Positions 1-12,489 of a stretch of DNA of 64,000 nt are shown here, piece by piece (within the stretch, counting starts at the first letter, position 1; every line of letters begins with the position of its first letter). Position numbers and translations under genes: made by a program. The notes under the pieces were generated by a model, which had not been told where the DNA came from, ran no database searches, and was given only the letters and a program-made list of their open reading frames with translations. The DNA comes from Nicotiana tabacum (lineage: Eukaryota > Streptophyta > Magnoliopsida > Solanales > Solanaceae). The stretch spans positions 160,133,436 to 160,197,435 of the forward strand of contig NC_134087.1 of NCBI RefSeq assembly GCF_000715075.1, in the 5' to 3' direction.

Positions 1-1676
1 CGGCAAGGGAAGTGTTCGTGGTACGTAATGTAGCGCCGGCACCAATATCTCCACTCTCGAAAGAACTAAAGGATAATCAAACTATGTCTTCGGCCCATTC
101 TTCCCAACCCATTAGCCCACTCTCCACTTAAAATGCAAGATTTAATTTTAGCTATCTATTTCCTTCTAATCCAATGGTTATCATCCCTTGCCACCTCCAT
201 ATAAAATCCTTAATTATAGAAACCTAACCTAATTCCTACAATCCCAAAAGATAAAAAAAAAAAAAAAAAAGTAGCAGCCGCACCCCACCAAAGGGACACA
301 CCTCTGCCACCCCCAATTTCCCAAATCAAATACTTCTAAAAAAAAGAGACACACACATAGGAAGGAATCGATAAAAATTGAAAAACTAGAGGAAACAATT
401 AAGTTTCGTCTCAAGATTGGAGATACCGTCTGTGGTTCTAAAATAAAGATTGTCGAGGTGGTGCGGTCAAAGGTTCTGGTGCGGTTCAATTTTGGGAATT
501 TCAGTTCATTTTTTATCTAAAGTCCGTCGCTGGATATTCTTATTTTGCACTTTTCAAATAGAGCATATCTATATGATTTTTAAGATTCTGTCATTTAATC
601 GGAGAAGAAATCTCGACTAAAAGTCCATTCTAATCCCTTCTCTGTTATTATATTTTTTTTAATCAAATATATGATTGTTGAGGATATATGAACTAATTGA
701 CATATGTTGTGATTAGCTTGAATGTTTGATAATTGCTTGTTGAGATTCAGTCACTAGAAGGAGATATTTCATCCAATTAGTAAATAATTGTCATTTTAAC
801 TACTAATACAAATCATCTGTCCTTTTCTATAATTAAATTCAATTAGGTGGGCGTTAATTTATTATTTGAGACAAGTATTGGTTCATTGGGGAATCATCAT
901 GAATTAATGAGAATTGGACCGTAGGGACTTGAACTTACGAACGTCTTGATTTATTTTTTTGTTTTATCATGGTTCCTTAGGTCGAGGGTCTGGACATAAA
1001 ATGTGAAGGATAATTTGGATTTAGATATCTTTAATTGATTTTATATTTTTATTCAAATCGCTACGAGCATGTTTAGGCCATTAACTTGGGTAGAAAATTT
1101 TTAGGCGCATAAATAAATTCTCGTGACTGTGGGTACGGTTCTCGTGGCATAGTTACGATACATAAATCCAAATTCGGGTGTGTATTTCATGTGACCCGAC
1201 CATAACTTCGAATAGTAATAAAAATAAGCATGTTGTAGATCGTGGGTACGGTTCCTGTGACGTGGTTTGCGATATGTACAAAACAAACGAGTGCGCGACA
1301 ATCGTGACTTGTTCAAACAAATTTAAAATAAGTAAAAGTTAGAAAGTAAAAAATGCATAAAATATTTTAAACACGTAATTAATCAGATAATTAGGTCAAT
1401 TATTAACAGTTGAGCAAGCGTGCTAAAACCACAGAATTCGGGTGTGTCTCACACCTTCTCCTAGGTTAACAAAGTTCCTTACCCGATTTTTTGTATTTTG
1501 CAGACTGTAAAAATAGGGTCAAAACTTCCTCGATTTGGGATTTTAAATGAACTGGTGAATTGAGACACCATAAATTATTCCAAGTGGCTACTCTGATTAA
1601 TTAAATAATCTCATTTTGATAATGTCACTTTAATTGAAAAAATTCTTTATCCCCTCGGGAAAACGGAGGTGTGACA
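1..1676 (+). mobile_element. Ogre/Tat-like LTR, 3' part
   Basis: The stretch ends in GGAGGTGTGACA at 1,676. It is preceded by the same landmark series seen in the LTRs of the Ogre-like element at 9,677-21,697: a 'lacking splice'-like run of CACCTTCTCC, GGTTAAC, CCTTACCCGA, then 'CCAAGTGGCTACTCTGA' near 1,580. A TATA-like box is at about 194-200. No primer site follows 1,676, so this is a 3' or solo LTR, or a truncated copy. The left end is not resolved and may lie outside the window. No coding capacity is seen; short open frames on the minus strand are not recognisable proteins. Confidence 0.7.
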
Positions 1677-2076
1677 ACTCATAAACTGCAATCATAATAT
1701 AAATATGAAAAAATATAATTTTATTGATAAATAATATGGATACAATTCTGTTTGTTCTCTTGATTCTTCTGGCCTGATTATCTTTGTGACTCGAGGGTTG
1801 GAGCAGCATATTTCTCGAAGGTAAAATGTATTTGATCTCCATGCAAGGATGTTGTGGATCTTCTTGAACTATTTGATTGTCAGAAGTATCGTGCCTCTTC
1901 TTGATCTTTTTGTGAGTATTTCGTGAGTTTATGAAATTTTTGAGATACTTTCGAAGTGAATATGTGACTCCTTTTATAAATGTGAGGTAGGGATTTGGAT
2001 GGAGTAGCCTCCACGTTAAGGTTTCGGGTAGAGTAGCCACCAAGAAACCTAATGGACCCCTAGGTTTTTAAGAGCA
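1677..2076 (-). other. Unassigned spacer, possible LTR fragment
   Basis: This is AT-rich. On the minus strand a TATA-like box (TTTATAAAAG, about 1,971-1,981) is followed by leader-like sequence without a recognisable protein. The open frame over 1,630-2,043 has no motif I know. A fragment of another LTR promoter/R region is the best guess. No boundaries or target duplication were found. Confidence 0.3.
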
Positions 2077-2609
2077 TGTGACGATCCGATAGGTTGTTTT
2101 GGATACTAACCCTTATTTTTGTGTTTCAAAACCTCCCATAGCTTCATTAGATGTTATATGACTTGTGTACATGGTTTGTATCATTTTTCGAAAAGCTTTT
2201 ACGTTAATTTAAAAGAAAATGTGATTTTGGCTTTAAAAATAACTTGAGTTGACCACGTCAACTTTCTTAGTAAACGACCTTGGATCGGTGTATTGAAAAT
2301 TCTGATAGGTTTGTATGATATTTTTGGAGTTGTACTCACGTTTGGTTAGGGTCCGGGACGACCCAAGCGCGTTTTGGCACATTATGTGAAAGATTTTAAA
2401 AATGAGTTTTCAAGTTGAAAACTTGAGTTTTGATGATCAATTCTCATTATTTGATGTTATTTTGATAATTTGAGGTAGCGAGCAAGTTTATATGATGTTA
2501 TTACACTTGTGTGCATGTTCGGTTTGGAGCCGAGTGGTTTGCGTGAGTTTTAGATTTATTTCGGACTATTTTTGAACTTGTTGGAACTGCTGGTTTTTGC
2601 TTCTGGTGT

Positions 2610-2945
2610 CCAGTGCTTCGCGATCGCGAAGCCTCTATCGCGATCGTGAAGCCTCTACCATGATCGCAAAGGGGAAATTTTGGGCTAGGGGTGGTTACTT
2701 TTCGTGAACGCGAAGTATACGGTGCATTACCCTTCGCGAACACGGTTTGCCACTCACGAACGTGAAGCTTTGGGGATGACCTGGGGGGATGGTAGGGGTC
2801 GTCATCGTGAACACGGACCTTGGGGACACGAATACGAAGGCAGATTGGATAATAAGCCTTCGCAAACGCGATGTAGACTTTGCGACCGCGAAGGAAATTG
2901 GGCCATACTTCGCGAACATGGCGGGTGCTTAGTGAACGCAAAGAA
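2610..2945 (+). promoter_or_regulatory. GC-palindrome patch upstream of LTR TATA region
   Basis: Degenerate reiterations of a self-complementary word close to TTCGCGATCGCGAA and TTCGCGAACGCGAA lie in element A's LTR, ending just before a weak TATA-like stretch (TATTTTAATA, 2,961-2,970). Several copies show CG-to-TG or CG-to-CA decay. It has the same position as patches in seven other LTRs of the window. The function is unknown; its promoter role is inferred from position only. Confidence 0.55.
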
Positions 2946-4243
2946 CACCTGACGCCTAGTTATTTTAATAGCTGAAAGTCGGAATTTATTCATTCAATGC
3001 CATTTTTGAAAGCTAGAGCTCGGACTAGAGAGGATTTTAAGGAGATTATCATCCCAACTTCATTGGTTAGTGATTTTTAACTATTTTTGATGTATTTCGA
3101 TAATCACCTATTGATTTTTAACGTTAATCTATGAACTTCATGGTAGAAATTAGGGGTTTTTGGTAGAAATTAAAAAATTTATAAAATTGAGGTTGGATTT
3201 TGAAATAAATTGCATAACGGGCTTGGGGTGAATGGGTAATCGGGCTTTGGTCCGAATCTCGAGTTTTAACCAAGCCGACCCGGGGTTAACTTTTGTTGAC
3301 TTTTTTTTATTTCATTAAAGATTGAATCTTTTTCACTCGTAGGTAGTTTCTAAAGCTTATTTTGAATTATTTAAACTATATTTGGCTAGATTTGATTGGT
3401 TTGCAGGCTAATTCTAAGAAAAAGTCGTGGTTGATCATTGATTTGGTTGCAGGAAAAGGTAAGTGCCGTAGTTAACCTTGACTTGAGAGAATTAGAACTT
3501 GACTGGTTAATTGTTACTTGATTTATATGTGGGGAAGGCGTATATGCAAAGTGACGAGTGTATATGCATAGTTACGGGTGAAGCACTGGGGCTGGGATAT
3601 TTATTTATTGTCTTCAATCATTTTTTATTTTCATTTATTCCATGTTATTACTTATTAAATGCTCTAATTGTTACTTGCCCTTACTTGTTAAATTTATGCC
3701 TTTTTATCCATTGCGTGCCTTAAGTTGCTAATTGTTTTCATGTATCCATGTCTTTATTTATTAACTGCTTTTACTTGTTTTATAACCTTGTTTAGTTCTT
3801 TAATTATCTTATTGTGTTTTATTTGAGATACGTCATAGTTGGTTAAGGTTGTCCATTTATATTATTATTGTGTCGGATCCAGTTGCTCACTGCAATAATT
3901 ATTGATATTATTGTGTGGGATCGGATTGCACACTGTAATGAATATATATATATATATTGCGCGCCTCAACATAAAAGATTTGTCATGTATATATATTTGT
4001 GGATCGGGTTGCACGCTGCAACAGAGAAGATATATTTTATTATGTTTAATTGTTGTTACTGTATCCGTGTTGAATTCAGAAGTTGAGTACAAGTGTTATT
4101 TTAGGGCCCTCTGTTATGCTTTTCAGTTCCGATTTTATGTTAAATTCTTACTTTCTCTATTCCTGCTATTATTTCATTTATATTCGTACAGGTTTATAGT
4201 GAGTGCCTTGTTATAGCCTTGTTACTACTTCGTCGAGGTTAGA

Positions 4244-4248
4244 CTCGG
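4244..4248. repeat. TSD of solo LTR B, left (CTCGG)
   Basis: CTCGG is repeated at 7,191-7,195 immediately outside the other end of the solo LTR. Confidence 0.85.
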
Positions 4249-4879
4249 TGTGACGACCCTAAAACTGATCCGGTCATGATAGCGCCTATCGTGGAACCAG
4301 GTCAGCCGACACAATTCCTAAATCTAACCATTTTTCTATAACACTCATTTTTATGCCATTAATCAACAAGAAATCTTATAGTATATGTCTAAATAACCAG
4401 TGCAGAACAAACATACAAGCCCGACATCGGGGTGTCACAAGTCATGAGAAACTACATCTCTGTCTCAATTCAATAAAGTCTAAACAAGACTGGAAGACCA
4501 TACTAACTAAAGCTAGGGAAGATAGGAGGGAGAAGAACAGGGCTGCGAACGCCATGCAGCTGCCTTGTCGACTCCGAAATCCTGCTGAATGGACAATAAA
4601 TGCTCACTATCGTGACCCGCAACTGCTGGATCTGCACACATGGTGCAGGGAGTAATGTGAGTACGCCAACTCAAAAAGTAATAAAAGTAAATGAAAGCTG
4701 AGCAGAAAGAAAACACATAATTTTCCATCATAGCACTACAACAAATACTGTATATTTCTCAAAAACAGTACAGAAACCATTTTCTCGTAAAATAACTCAG
4801 TTTCAATAAAACTATTTCCTTTTAAAACATCTTTCAATAGTTTCAAACGAGTGATGAAAATAGTGAGAAAAGGGTAGAA

Positions 4880-5340
4880 ACATAAACAATCCCTCGGGCA
4901 AAACATGTATCATAAACCGCCCCTCGGGCATAATATGAACAGAACCAACCTTTTGGACTACCTCACAATCACTCGTAATCAGCTGCTCGGGCATAACATG
5001 AATAAAGAACCGCCCCTCGGGTAATAACATGAAACAACAACAATCCATCGGGCTACATCATATCACTCTCACTGGGTACCCGCGCTCACTGGGGGTGTAC
5101 AGATTCCTGGAGGGGCCCCTTACGGCCCAAGCGCAATAACAAGCCTTCTTGTGGCATAATCAAATAGGCTCTCGGCCTCATATCAACAAGCCACCTCGTG
5201 GCGTAACAAATCAGGCCCTCGGCCTCAAAATCATGAATTAATATAACATTGCTACGGCGCGCAGCCCGATCCCATAATATCCTCACAACACAAGCCCTCG
5301 GCCTCACTCTATCAGAAATCTCTCATGCCACTCGGGCAAT
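4880..5340 (-). repeat. LTR-internal degenerate repeats (CCCTCGGGC / CCCTCGGCCTC)
   Basis: Roughly 30-bp units carrying CCCTCGGGCATAA, then CCCTCGGCCTCA, recur across this part of solo LTR B. A related block is found in the element G LTR at 60,590-60,800. They lie downstream of the TATA box in LTR sense, in the R/U5 part. Confidence 0.7.
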
Positions 5341-6149
5341 AGTAAAACATGATGCTCAACCCAAAATATCATTTAAAATATCAAAACGGAGTAAATATGG
5401 CTGAGTTATGAAAACAGTAGAATACAACATGACTGAGTACAAATATGAAGTCAAAACAGTGAGGAATAGTAGTAAAAATCCCCTAAGGGTCCAAAACAGT
5501 TGGCACAAGGCCCAAATATGGCATTCAGTCCAAAACATGATAATACTTTCCAAAACACAATGATATCAAATAGTTTTCAATCAAATACGCGATTTAAAAG
5601 TCATACTGGACGGACTAAGTCAAAATACCCAATGGTGCACACCCCACGCTCGTCATCTAGCGTGTGTGTCACCTCAAAGTAGCACAACGATATGAAATTC
5701 AAGGTTTCATACCCTCGGGACAACATTTACAATCATTACTTACCTCTATGCAGTTCGAACTCTATCCTGTGATGCCCTTGCCTCTCTAATCGGCCTCCGG
5801 ATGCTCCAAATCTAACCTAAATCAGTACAAAACCATCAAAATATATTAAGGGAACAAAGCCCACTCAAAAATATCCAATTCCGATACCATTTGGTCCTTC
5901 AAATCATCATTTTACATTTTTGAAAGGTTTCACAGATTTTCTTCCCAAATTTCATCCCAAATAATGAATCAAATGATGAATTCAATGATAGATTCATGTA
6001 CTCTAGCCAAATCTGAATTAGAATCACTTACCCCGATGAATTTCTTCAAAAACCTTCGAAAAATCGCCAAAATTCGAGCTCTCTAGGTCAAAATATAAAA
6101 TAAAACCCTAAACCTCGTATTTATAGAGCACCTCCCGGATTTCTACCAC

Positions 6150-6490
6150 TACTGACCGCACAAAATCAAGTGTGGACCGCGGTGGAGCACCGCTGACCGC
6201 ACAAAAACCAGTGCTGACCGCGGTGGATTTGACTGCAGTGACCGGCTTTGGTATTTCGGCCATAACCTTCGCTACAGATTTCCAAATGGCTATTATAATA
6301 TGTTTCTCAAAACTAGATTCAAAGCTCTACAATTTTTGTTTTTGAATGATCATCAAATTCCTTCTAGATCAAAAGATATAAGCTTCCGAAGTCAGACCAG
6401 TGAAACCTTTCTCACCGCGGACCGGACAAAATTGAGTGTGGCTGCAAAGCCCCCACCGCGGCCGCACAAAATCCTTTGTGGACCGCACTA
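6150..6490 (-). promoter_or_regulatory. GC-palindrome patch upstream of TATA box in solo LTR B
   Basis: Repeated words GACCGCACAAAA, GGACCGCGGT and CCACCGCGG occur. In LTR sense (minus strand) the patch sits just upstream of the TATA box at 6,118-6,126. The same words occur in the Athila LTRs at 52,640-52,860 and 59,855-60,180, although those belong to a different Gypsy lineage. Confidence 0.6.
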
Positions 6491-7190
6491 GTGTTTGCAA
6501 CCTCTCTGAACCTGCAACAACTATGTTTTTGGCCTAAAACATCCCAGAACCTACCCGAAACTCACCCGAGCCCCCGGGGCTTCAAACCAAATGTACCAAC
6601 ACATCCCATGACATCATTCAAACTTGTTTAAATCTTTGGAATGCTAACAACAACATCAAAACACCAATTTAACATAGGATTCAAGCCTAAGAACTCCAAA
6701 AACTCTTAAATTATGTTTTCGATCAAAAACCCAACCAAACCACGTCTGAATGACCTAAAATTTTGCACACACATCCCAAATGACACAATGGAGCTTTTGC
6801 AACTCTCGAAAATCCATTCCGACCCCTATATCAAAATCTCGCCTACCAACCGGAAATCGCCAAAATATCAACTTCGCCAATTCAAGCCTAAATCTACTCT
6901 GAACCTTCAAAACTTATCCCGATCGCGCTTCTAAGTCCCAAATCATCTCCCGAAGCTATCCAAACCATCAGAACTCACATCTGAGCCCTCTAACATATAA
7001 GTCAACATCCAGTTGACTTTTCCAACTTAAGCTTCCTCAAAAGAGACTAAGTGTCTCAAATCTTACCAAAATCATTCCGGATTCGATCTGACCCACCCGA
7101 TACCACATAACACGGATAAACAAAGCATAAAGAAGAAGAAATAGAGAAAATGGAGCGGTAACTCATGAGACAACTGACCAGATCGTCACA

Positions 7191-7195
7191 CTCGG
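7191..7195. repeat. TSD of solo LTR B, right (CTCGG)
   Basis: Second copy of the 5-bp duplication CTCGG; see 4,244-4,248. Confidence 0.85.
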
Positions 7196-7653
7196 TACTT
7201 ATGGAGTATATGGGGTCGGTTGTACTCATACTACACTTCTGTACTTCTTATGCAAATTCTGGTGTTGGTCCCAGCATCAGTTAGAGGAGACTCAGTCGGA
7301 TAAGCTTTTCATGGAGACTCTAGGTAGAGCTGCATGGCGATTGTAGTCCCTGAAGTCCCCTTTTTTTAATCTAGTTTTACAGTTTATTTTGTTTCAAATA
7401 ATTGTATTTTCATTCAGACATTGGTTGTAGCACTTCTACTATGCTCATGTACTTGTGACACCAGATTTTGAAATTTGATTAGTCAGCGTTTGAAGGTATT
7501 ATATCTATTTTGAATTTTTACAGCTTTATTTCTTATTAAATTGCTTTTGAATTAGTTTAAAAATGATTTGTTATGTACTAAGTTGGCTTGCCAAGTAAGT
7601 GGACGTTAGGTGCCATCACGGACTTGCGGTTGGGATTTCGGGTCGTGACAAGT

Positions 7654-7665
7654 TGGTATTAGAGC
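7654..7665 (+). other. Primer binding site of element A (tRNA-Met type)
   Basis: TGGTATTAGAGC lies three bases after the LTR end. It is one base off TGGTATCAGAGC, the usual plant initiator tRNA-Met primer site found intact in element E. Confidence 0.85.
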
Positions 7666-7840
7666 ACCAGGTTATCTAGGTCTCACAAGTTTAGTAGGGT
7701 ATGGAGGATCGGTATGGAGACGTTTGTACTTATCTTCTAGAAACTATAGGGATTTAGGAAAATTTCACTTCTTTCCTTCTCTGTCGTGCGATTTTATTCT
7801 ATCATTGAGTTTAAATTATTCTATTCTTGTTCTCTTAAAG

Positions 7841-8091
7841 ATGATGAGGACACGCACAACATCCACAATGGACCCCAGGCTGCAGCCATCACCAAGGGTA
7901 GAGGCTGGGGCCGAGTTAAGAGCCGAGGCAGAGCTCAACCTAGAGCGCGCGGAGTAACACCTATTACAGATCCTCAAATCGAGCAGGAGGAGGACCCTTC
8001 TACTCAAACTACACAAGTTAGACCAGCTCAGGTCCCGTAGAGGTTTATAGCCACTCCCATACTTCAGGACACTCTAGTCCGTCTGGTTAGC
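7841..8091 (+). pseudogene. gag: Element A gag, N-terminal fragment
   Basis: This is the capsid-protein start of a Tekay/Del-type Gypsy, about 190 bases after the PBS. The ATG at 7,841 gives MMRTRTTST, like the MARTRASSST start of element E's gag. A frame change soon after shifts the basic, Arg/Gly-rich leader into another frame (GRGWGRVKSRGRAQ), and a TAG at about 8,038 closes it. The homology continues to 8,091 (…RLV-S) and resumes without loss at 23,757, showing that 8,092-23,756 is inserted DNA. In life Gag would assemble cytoplasmic virus-like particles; this copy cannot be made intact. Confidence 0.75.
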
Positions 8092-8759
8092 TGTCACGCC
8101 CCAAACTTGGGGAGGCGCGGCTGGCACCCGGTGCCGCACTGGCCCGAGTGAATCACTCTGCAACTTCCTTTTTTTCTTTTGTTTTGTAACTACCATGGGC
8201 TAACATGGCCACAACTCGTAATGGATAACTATAGGTAGGCAACACTATATTACTGAACTATTTTTTTTAAAACATGAATACATATGGGTCGTCAAGGCCT
8301 CTGACATATTGTACAAACTGAACCTCTGTCTACAAAGCCTCTAAGATCATTCAACATCAAATGGGACAGGGTACCGGCCTACCCATAAGCCTGTAAAAAA
8401 AATTCTGACACGATGACTCATAGACTCGGCTCCACTCTGAATGTAGTGGAGTCTTACCGATCCTTCGTTGAATGCAAATCTCGTCTACTGTGAGGGCTCG
8501 TCAAACTGATTGTCTATACCTGCAGGCATGAATGCAACGTCCCCAACAAAAGGACATCAGTACGAATAATGTACCGAGTATGTAAGGCGGAGCTGAAACA
8601 TAACAATAAGTCAACATTAATTAAGGACATGGAAGAAACATGGAGTAGACAATTCATCCTGTAAGTGTGGATAGCTCTGTAAATCATGAAATATTTATAA
8701 TGTCATGCATATGCGTATGAATATCATGTGATTCATAGGTATGTACGTAAATAACATCA

Positions 8760-8993
8760 TCAAGCCTCTGAGGGAATCCCATCATATCATCTCGGCCACT
8801 GTGGGCAACATCATCAACGTATACCAACTGATCAGGTGGTGGTGCGTATATAACCCCGTATGAATGTCATGTCTTGCATAGGTACATGTTTTATAACATC
8901 ATCAGTCTTTAAGGGCATCCCATCATATCATATCGGCCACTGTGGGCAAAATCATCATTGTATACCAGCTGATCAGGTGGTGGTGCGTATATA
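8760..8993 (-). repeat. Two-copy direct repeat inside LTR C
   Basis: A ~93-bp unit (AGCCTCTGAGGGAATCCCAT … GATCAGGTGGTGGTGCGTAT) at 8,760-8,853 is repeated with small changes at 8,901-8,993, about 141 bp apart. Confidence 0.8.
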
Positions 8994-9671
8994 ATGCCAT
9001 AACCTTTCCCATATCCCATATACATATATATACATACATACATATATACGCGTATATAACGCCGTTTGAATACACATAAATGCAATGCATGAGAAGTACG
9101 TCAATAAATATCTTGGAATATCATAAGACCATTATGCCTTTGAGTAATGTCATGAAGTAAACGTTTTTTCAACTTATGTATTTTTCTGAGACCCATGAAT
9201 AGATGATAGAATAATATGACACATAGGAAATCAAGAACATAAGCATCTCTAGTATTTCTATGAATAGAGTCATTTATGGAAATTGTGCATTTGCTTGTTT
9301 TATTTGTGAAGTATAAATCATGACAAAAGAATGAAGGGATAGCCTTAACATACCTGAGCCGATTCTCTTGACAATCTTTCAACATACGCAATCGTGACGA
9401 AACATGTAACGGTGGATCGAAGTATGAAAAATCCGTATGAGCCAGAGCTTAGGTGTAGAACTATTATCAAGTCAACTTATTTGGGATGGGGAAGAAAAGA
9501 TATCATCAAGAGCTTTGGAGAAATGAAACTGTGTATGCCTACAGATGCCATATAACTCCTAAGAGCTAGTATTTTTTGGAACTATATTGTATACACGAAT
9601 GAGATGCAACAGATCTCAAAAAGAATTTTCGTAAAGTTGATTGGAAAGTCGTTTCATGACTTTCTTAAATA

Positions 9672-9676
9672 CACAT
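9672..9676. repeat. TSD of element D, left (CACAT)
   Basis: CACAT directly before the LTR terminus TGTTACACC; the matching copy is at 21,698-21,702 after …GTCTACA. Confidence 0.85.
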
Positions 9677-11833
9677 TGTTACACCTCCTTTTTCCTACAC
9701 CCTCCGAAAGGGGTATAAGGGAGTTTTTCCAACTTTATGTGACAATCGAAATGAGATTATTTATTTATTAAATTCAGAGTCGTCACTTGGGATAATTTTA
9801 TGGTACCCAAGTCACCGGTTCAAATCCCGAATCGAGGAAAATATTGACTCTATATTATAGTCCGTGAACACAGAAATCCGGGTAAGGAATTCTGTTAACC
9901 CGGGAGAAGGTGTTAGGCATTTCCGGATTCCGTGGTTCTAGCACGGTCGCTCAACTATTATAATTGGCCTATTATCTGATTTTAGTACATGTTTTAGCCT
10001 ATGATGCAATCTTAAATCATTAGCCGCTTTTAATCATCTTTAAGGAAGATTACAATGTCATTTAAAATATGTCTTGAACAACGTCACATAAATGCACCCG
10101 CGGTCTTCGACATATTTTATCTAACATTGTTGAGATTTGGATATGGGTCACATAAATGCGCACCCGAGTTTAGGAAGTTAATTTTAAGATAGCGCGCCTA
10201 AAGCAACTACGCATTTTCTTGAATTATTTTCCTGAAGCTAACTTAAGATTATTGTAAGGCCAAGAGTTATGGGAGTAAAATTGTAGAGAAGATGTTATGA
10301 ATTTCATTGATACACTTACATAGTAATTAAAGAAAAGGATCCCTTATGTATTTACAAGAATTGGACCAACTAGTTTACGAAATGGACGAGGAAATTTAAT
10401 GGAAACAGGGCAGCTATATCTTGACTAAATTAAACATAAAAAATTCATTTTCAAATATGACCCATTATCCTTAAAGGAAAATCAAATTCCCCTGCCCAAC
10501 ACAAACTTTCACTTTTTTCTGAAAATATAATCAAAAGCACATGACCCATTTGATATCTTCTATCTTCAGATATTAAACTTCAATCAAGAAGCATATGGAT
10601 TCTTCTTTCAAAATTTAACTTACAGCACACTTGACAATAAATTAAAGACCAACAAGAAGTTAACAACAAATAATCTCAATCAATCAAATGATGCCAAACA
10701 ATTACAAATTCAAAAAAACAACTTGAGATAAAATCAGATATTCATAAGCATCCTAAATGAATGAGAAAAGGGAGACAAAATTAGACCTTTATTATTGAAC
10801 TTACTCTCTCTGTTGCATACAGTGAAAATGAGACTCCGAAAGAAATAACAAAGTTAGCTATTCATCAGAACCTCGAACCGACGAACTCGACTGTTGCGAC
10901 CCCACTTGACTCAAACTCGTTGGAAGCCTATATCATTATACTCTATCGGTATCCGGAGGTAGGGTTGACGTTGGAATTTTGCTGTTTTTTAAGGTTGTTT
11001 GGTGGCTGATTTTTGCAGTTGTTTTAAGGGTTTGAGAGGCTATTTTTCAGCTGGTTTTGCTAGGATTTTGGTGTGGAAACAAGGTTGGTTTTGGATATAT
11101 TCTCAGGTGTTTTTGGATGGTTTTGAGCTAGGATTTCATGGCTGTCTTTTTGGACTGATTTTCGTGGCTTTAGGGACTATTTTAGGTGACAATTTCAGAT
11201 CTGTTTCCTTGGTTTTCAACGGTGGCTAATGGTGGCTTTAATGGAGTTTTGGGGGTTGGTTAACAATGGAGAAGGAGGTGAAGCCTGTTGATCTTTCATG
11301 GTTAAAATGGAGGAAACAATATGGTCTTTTCAACAGAAGTTGCTGCATTTTTTTTGTAATGTCGCTGCGCCAGCCTTTTTTTTGTTACTCTTTTCAGCCT
11401 CTTCTTTTAGCTCTAAGGGTCTACGTATTTGTAGGGTTTTCTAGGTTAAGGGGTATGGACCTGGAAATTATAGGCTTGGGAATTATGGGTTAAATCCAAA
11501 ATTAGGCCTAAAAATGGGTTGATCGAGCCCAAGTTTTTATTTTTTTTGCGAACGAGCCTAAAAATACAATCTCATTTATTAATTAATCCTACTTAAGTAA
11601 AATAACCATTAAAATAATATTGGCCGTTAAAACAAAACTATTTTTGGTATTTTTCAAGATTTAAAATGACTACAAAATATTAATGAACCTATTTTTTGTA
11701 ATTTTCGTTTTCTTGTAATAAAATAAAGTAAAAGAGTAAAAATGAGTTGAAATAGTTATGATAGGCCTAAAATAAATATTTACGTGCTAAAAATATAAAA
11801 ATCTTGGGGAGGGTCAAAAATCACATGTCTACA
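9677..11833 (-). mobile_element. Element D 3' LTR
   Basis: A complete 2,157-bp LTR on the minus strand, starting TGTAGACATG at 11,833 and ending GGTGTAACA at 9,677. Its 3' part (9,677-11,224) is an inverted repeat of 14,850-16,399. Its 5' part (11,237-11,833) is a direct repeat of 21,111-21,697. Confidence 0.9.
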
Positions 11834-11848
11834 GCTGCCCCTCTTTGA
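11834..11848 (-). other. Polypurine tract of element D
   Basis: On the minus strand GTCAAAGAGGGGCAGC directly precedes the LTR start TGTAGAC, the expected place of the plus-strand priming purine tract. It marks the adjacent LTR as the 3' LTR. Confidence 0.85.
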
Positions 11849-12489
11849 CTGGAAAGGCGAAGTATTTTCAGACAAAGAATGACTAGACAGGTTTTTTGAC
11901 CCGACCCTTATTTAAGGAGAATAAAACTAAAAGAAAGGAGAATGTGACCGAGCCCTACTATCTGAGCTGCCTACATATTCTTGGCTATAAAGTAATCAGG
12001 CCACGTGTAGTTCAGAAGTGAATGAGGTGATGGAGTACCGAGGTTGAGAGCCGAGTGAGGTGCCGTCGAGGTTCCGGTCCGCAGTCCCGTTATTACATCA
12101 AAATAAAAAAAATGAAAAAGACTAACTAAGCCTATCAGCTACGAGTTACAAGATTCCTATCTATGAGTCTTCTGAAGCTTGATCCTGAGTCTTGGTTGGT
12201 TCTTCATACGGACCCTGATCTGAATCTTGATGTTTGTTAGTTGTAGGTGCTGGTTCTTTCCTTTTCAACTTTTCGGATCAACACCGGGCACACCATGCTT
12301 GTGACCTCAGTCATGTCTTGAGCATCTCACATCTTTCATCAACTTCTGCATTTTGAGTTCACTTCTTGCCTTTCTTTTTGTTTTTTTTTTCTTTTTATTC
12401 TGGATTGTGACTAACTTCTGTTGATCATCTCGGACTGCTGACTCGCATTCTTGACATGAGCTTCTTTTGTTGCTGACTTGAATTGCATT
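11849..12489 (-). other. Element D 3' untranslated region, distal
   Basis: No gene. In element sense it contains one copy of the structured motif described for 17,155-17,212, here at 11,943-12,013. The rest is unremarkable non-coding sequence. Confidence 0.6.

Larger units (their letters stand above)
4249..7190 (-). mobile_element. Solo LTR B (Tekay-like), minus strand
   Basis: This 2,942-bp block begins TGTGACGACCC on the + strand and ends GATCGTCACA. It is flanked by the 5-bp duplication CTCGG and has no internal region, so it is a solo LTR left by LTR-LTR recombination. On the minus strand it has a TATA box (CTATAAATA, 6,118-6,126). It is related to the LTR of element G: the segment 6,720-6,840 closely parallels 62,330-62,450. 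It inserted into the 5' LTR of element A. Confidence 0.9.
2077..7650 (+). mobile_element. Element A: 5' LTR of Tekay/Del-type Gypsy (split)
   Basis: The LTR starts TGTGACGATCC at 2,077 and ends GGGTCGTGACA at 7,650, directly followed by a tRNA-Met primer site and gag. It is interrupted by solo LTR B (4,249-7,190 plus one copy of its 5-bp TSD); joined, it is about 2.63 kb. The text on both sides of B (…CGTCGAGGTTAGACTCGG / TACTTATGGAGTATATGGGGTCGG…) matches the LTR of element E near 30,070-30,115, which confirms the join. It holds a GC-rich palindrome patch (2,610-2,945) and GGATCGGGTTGC repeats near 3,865-4,020. Confidence 0.85.
8092..9676 (-). mobile_element. LTR C, 3' end segment (minus strand)
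   Basis: The block starts TGTCACGCCCC, the reverse complement of an LTR end GGGGCGTGACA, and is inserted in element A's gag. It carries a duplicated segment (8,760-8,853 and 8,901-8,993) and no coding sequence. Element D interrupts it at 9,677. The rest is taken to be 21,703-23,694, where a PPT-like run lies next to an LTR start; together about 3.58 kb. That the two segments form a single LTR is inferred from position and from D's TSD. Confidence 0.6.

Noticed and set aside
1630..2043. 137-codon minus-strand frame as a host gene
   Set aside because: No known motif; AT-rich, and it overlaps the LTR end at 1,676.
2501..2993. Overlapping open frames on both strands as a possible gene
   Set aside because: They fall in the CG-rich palindrome patch of an LTR, which lacks stops by composition; no protein family is recognisable.
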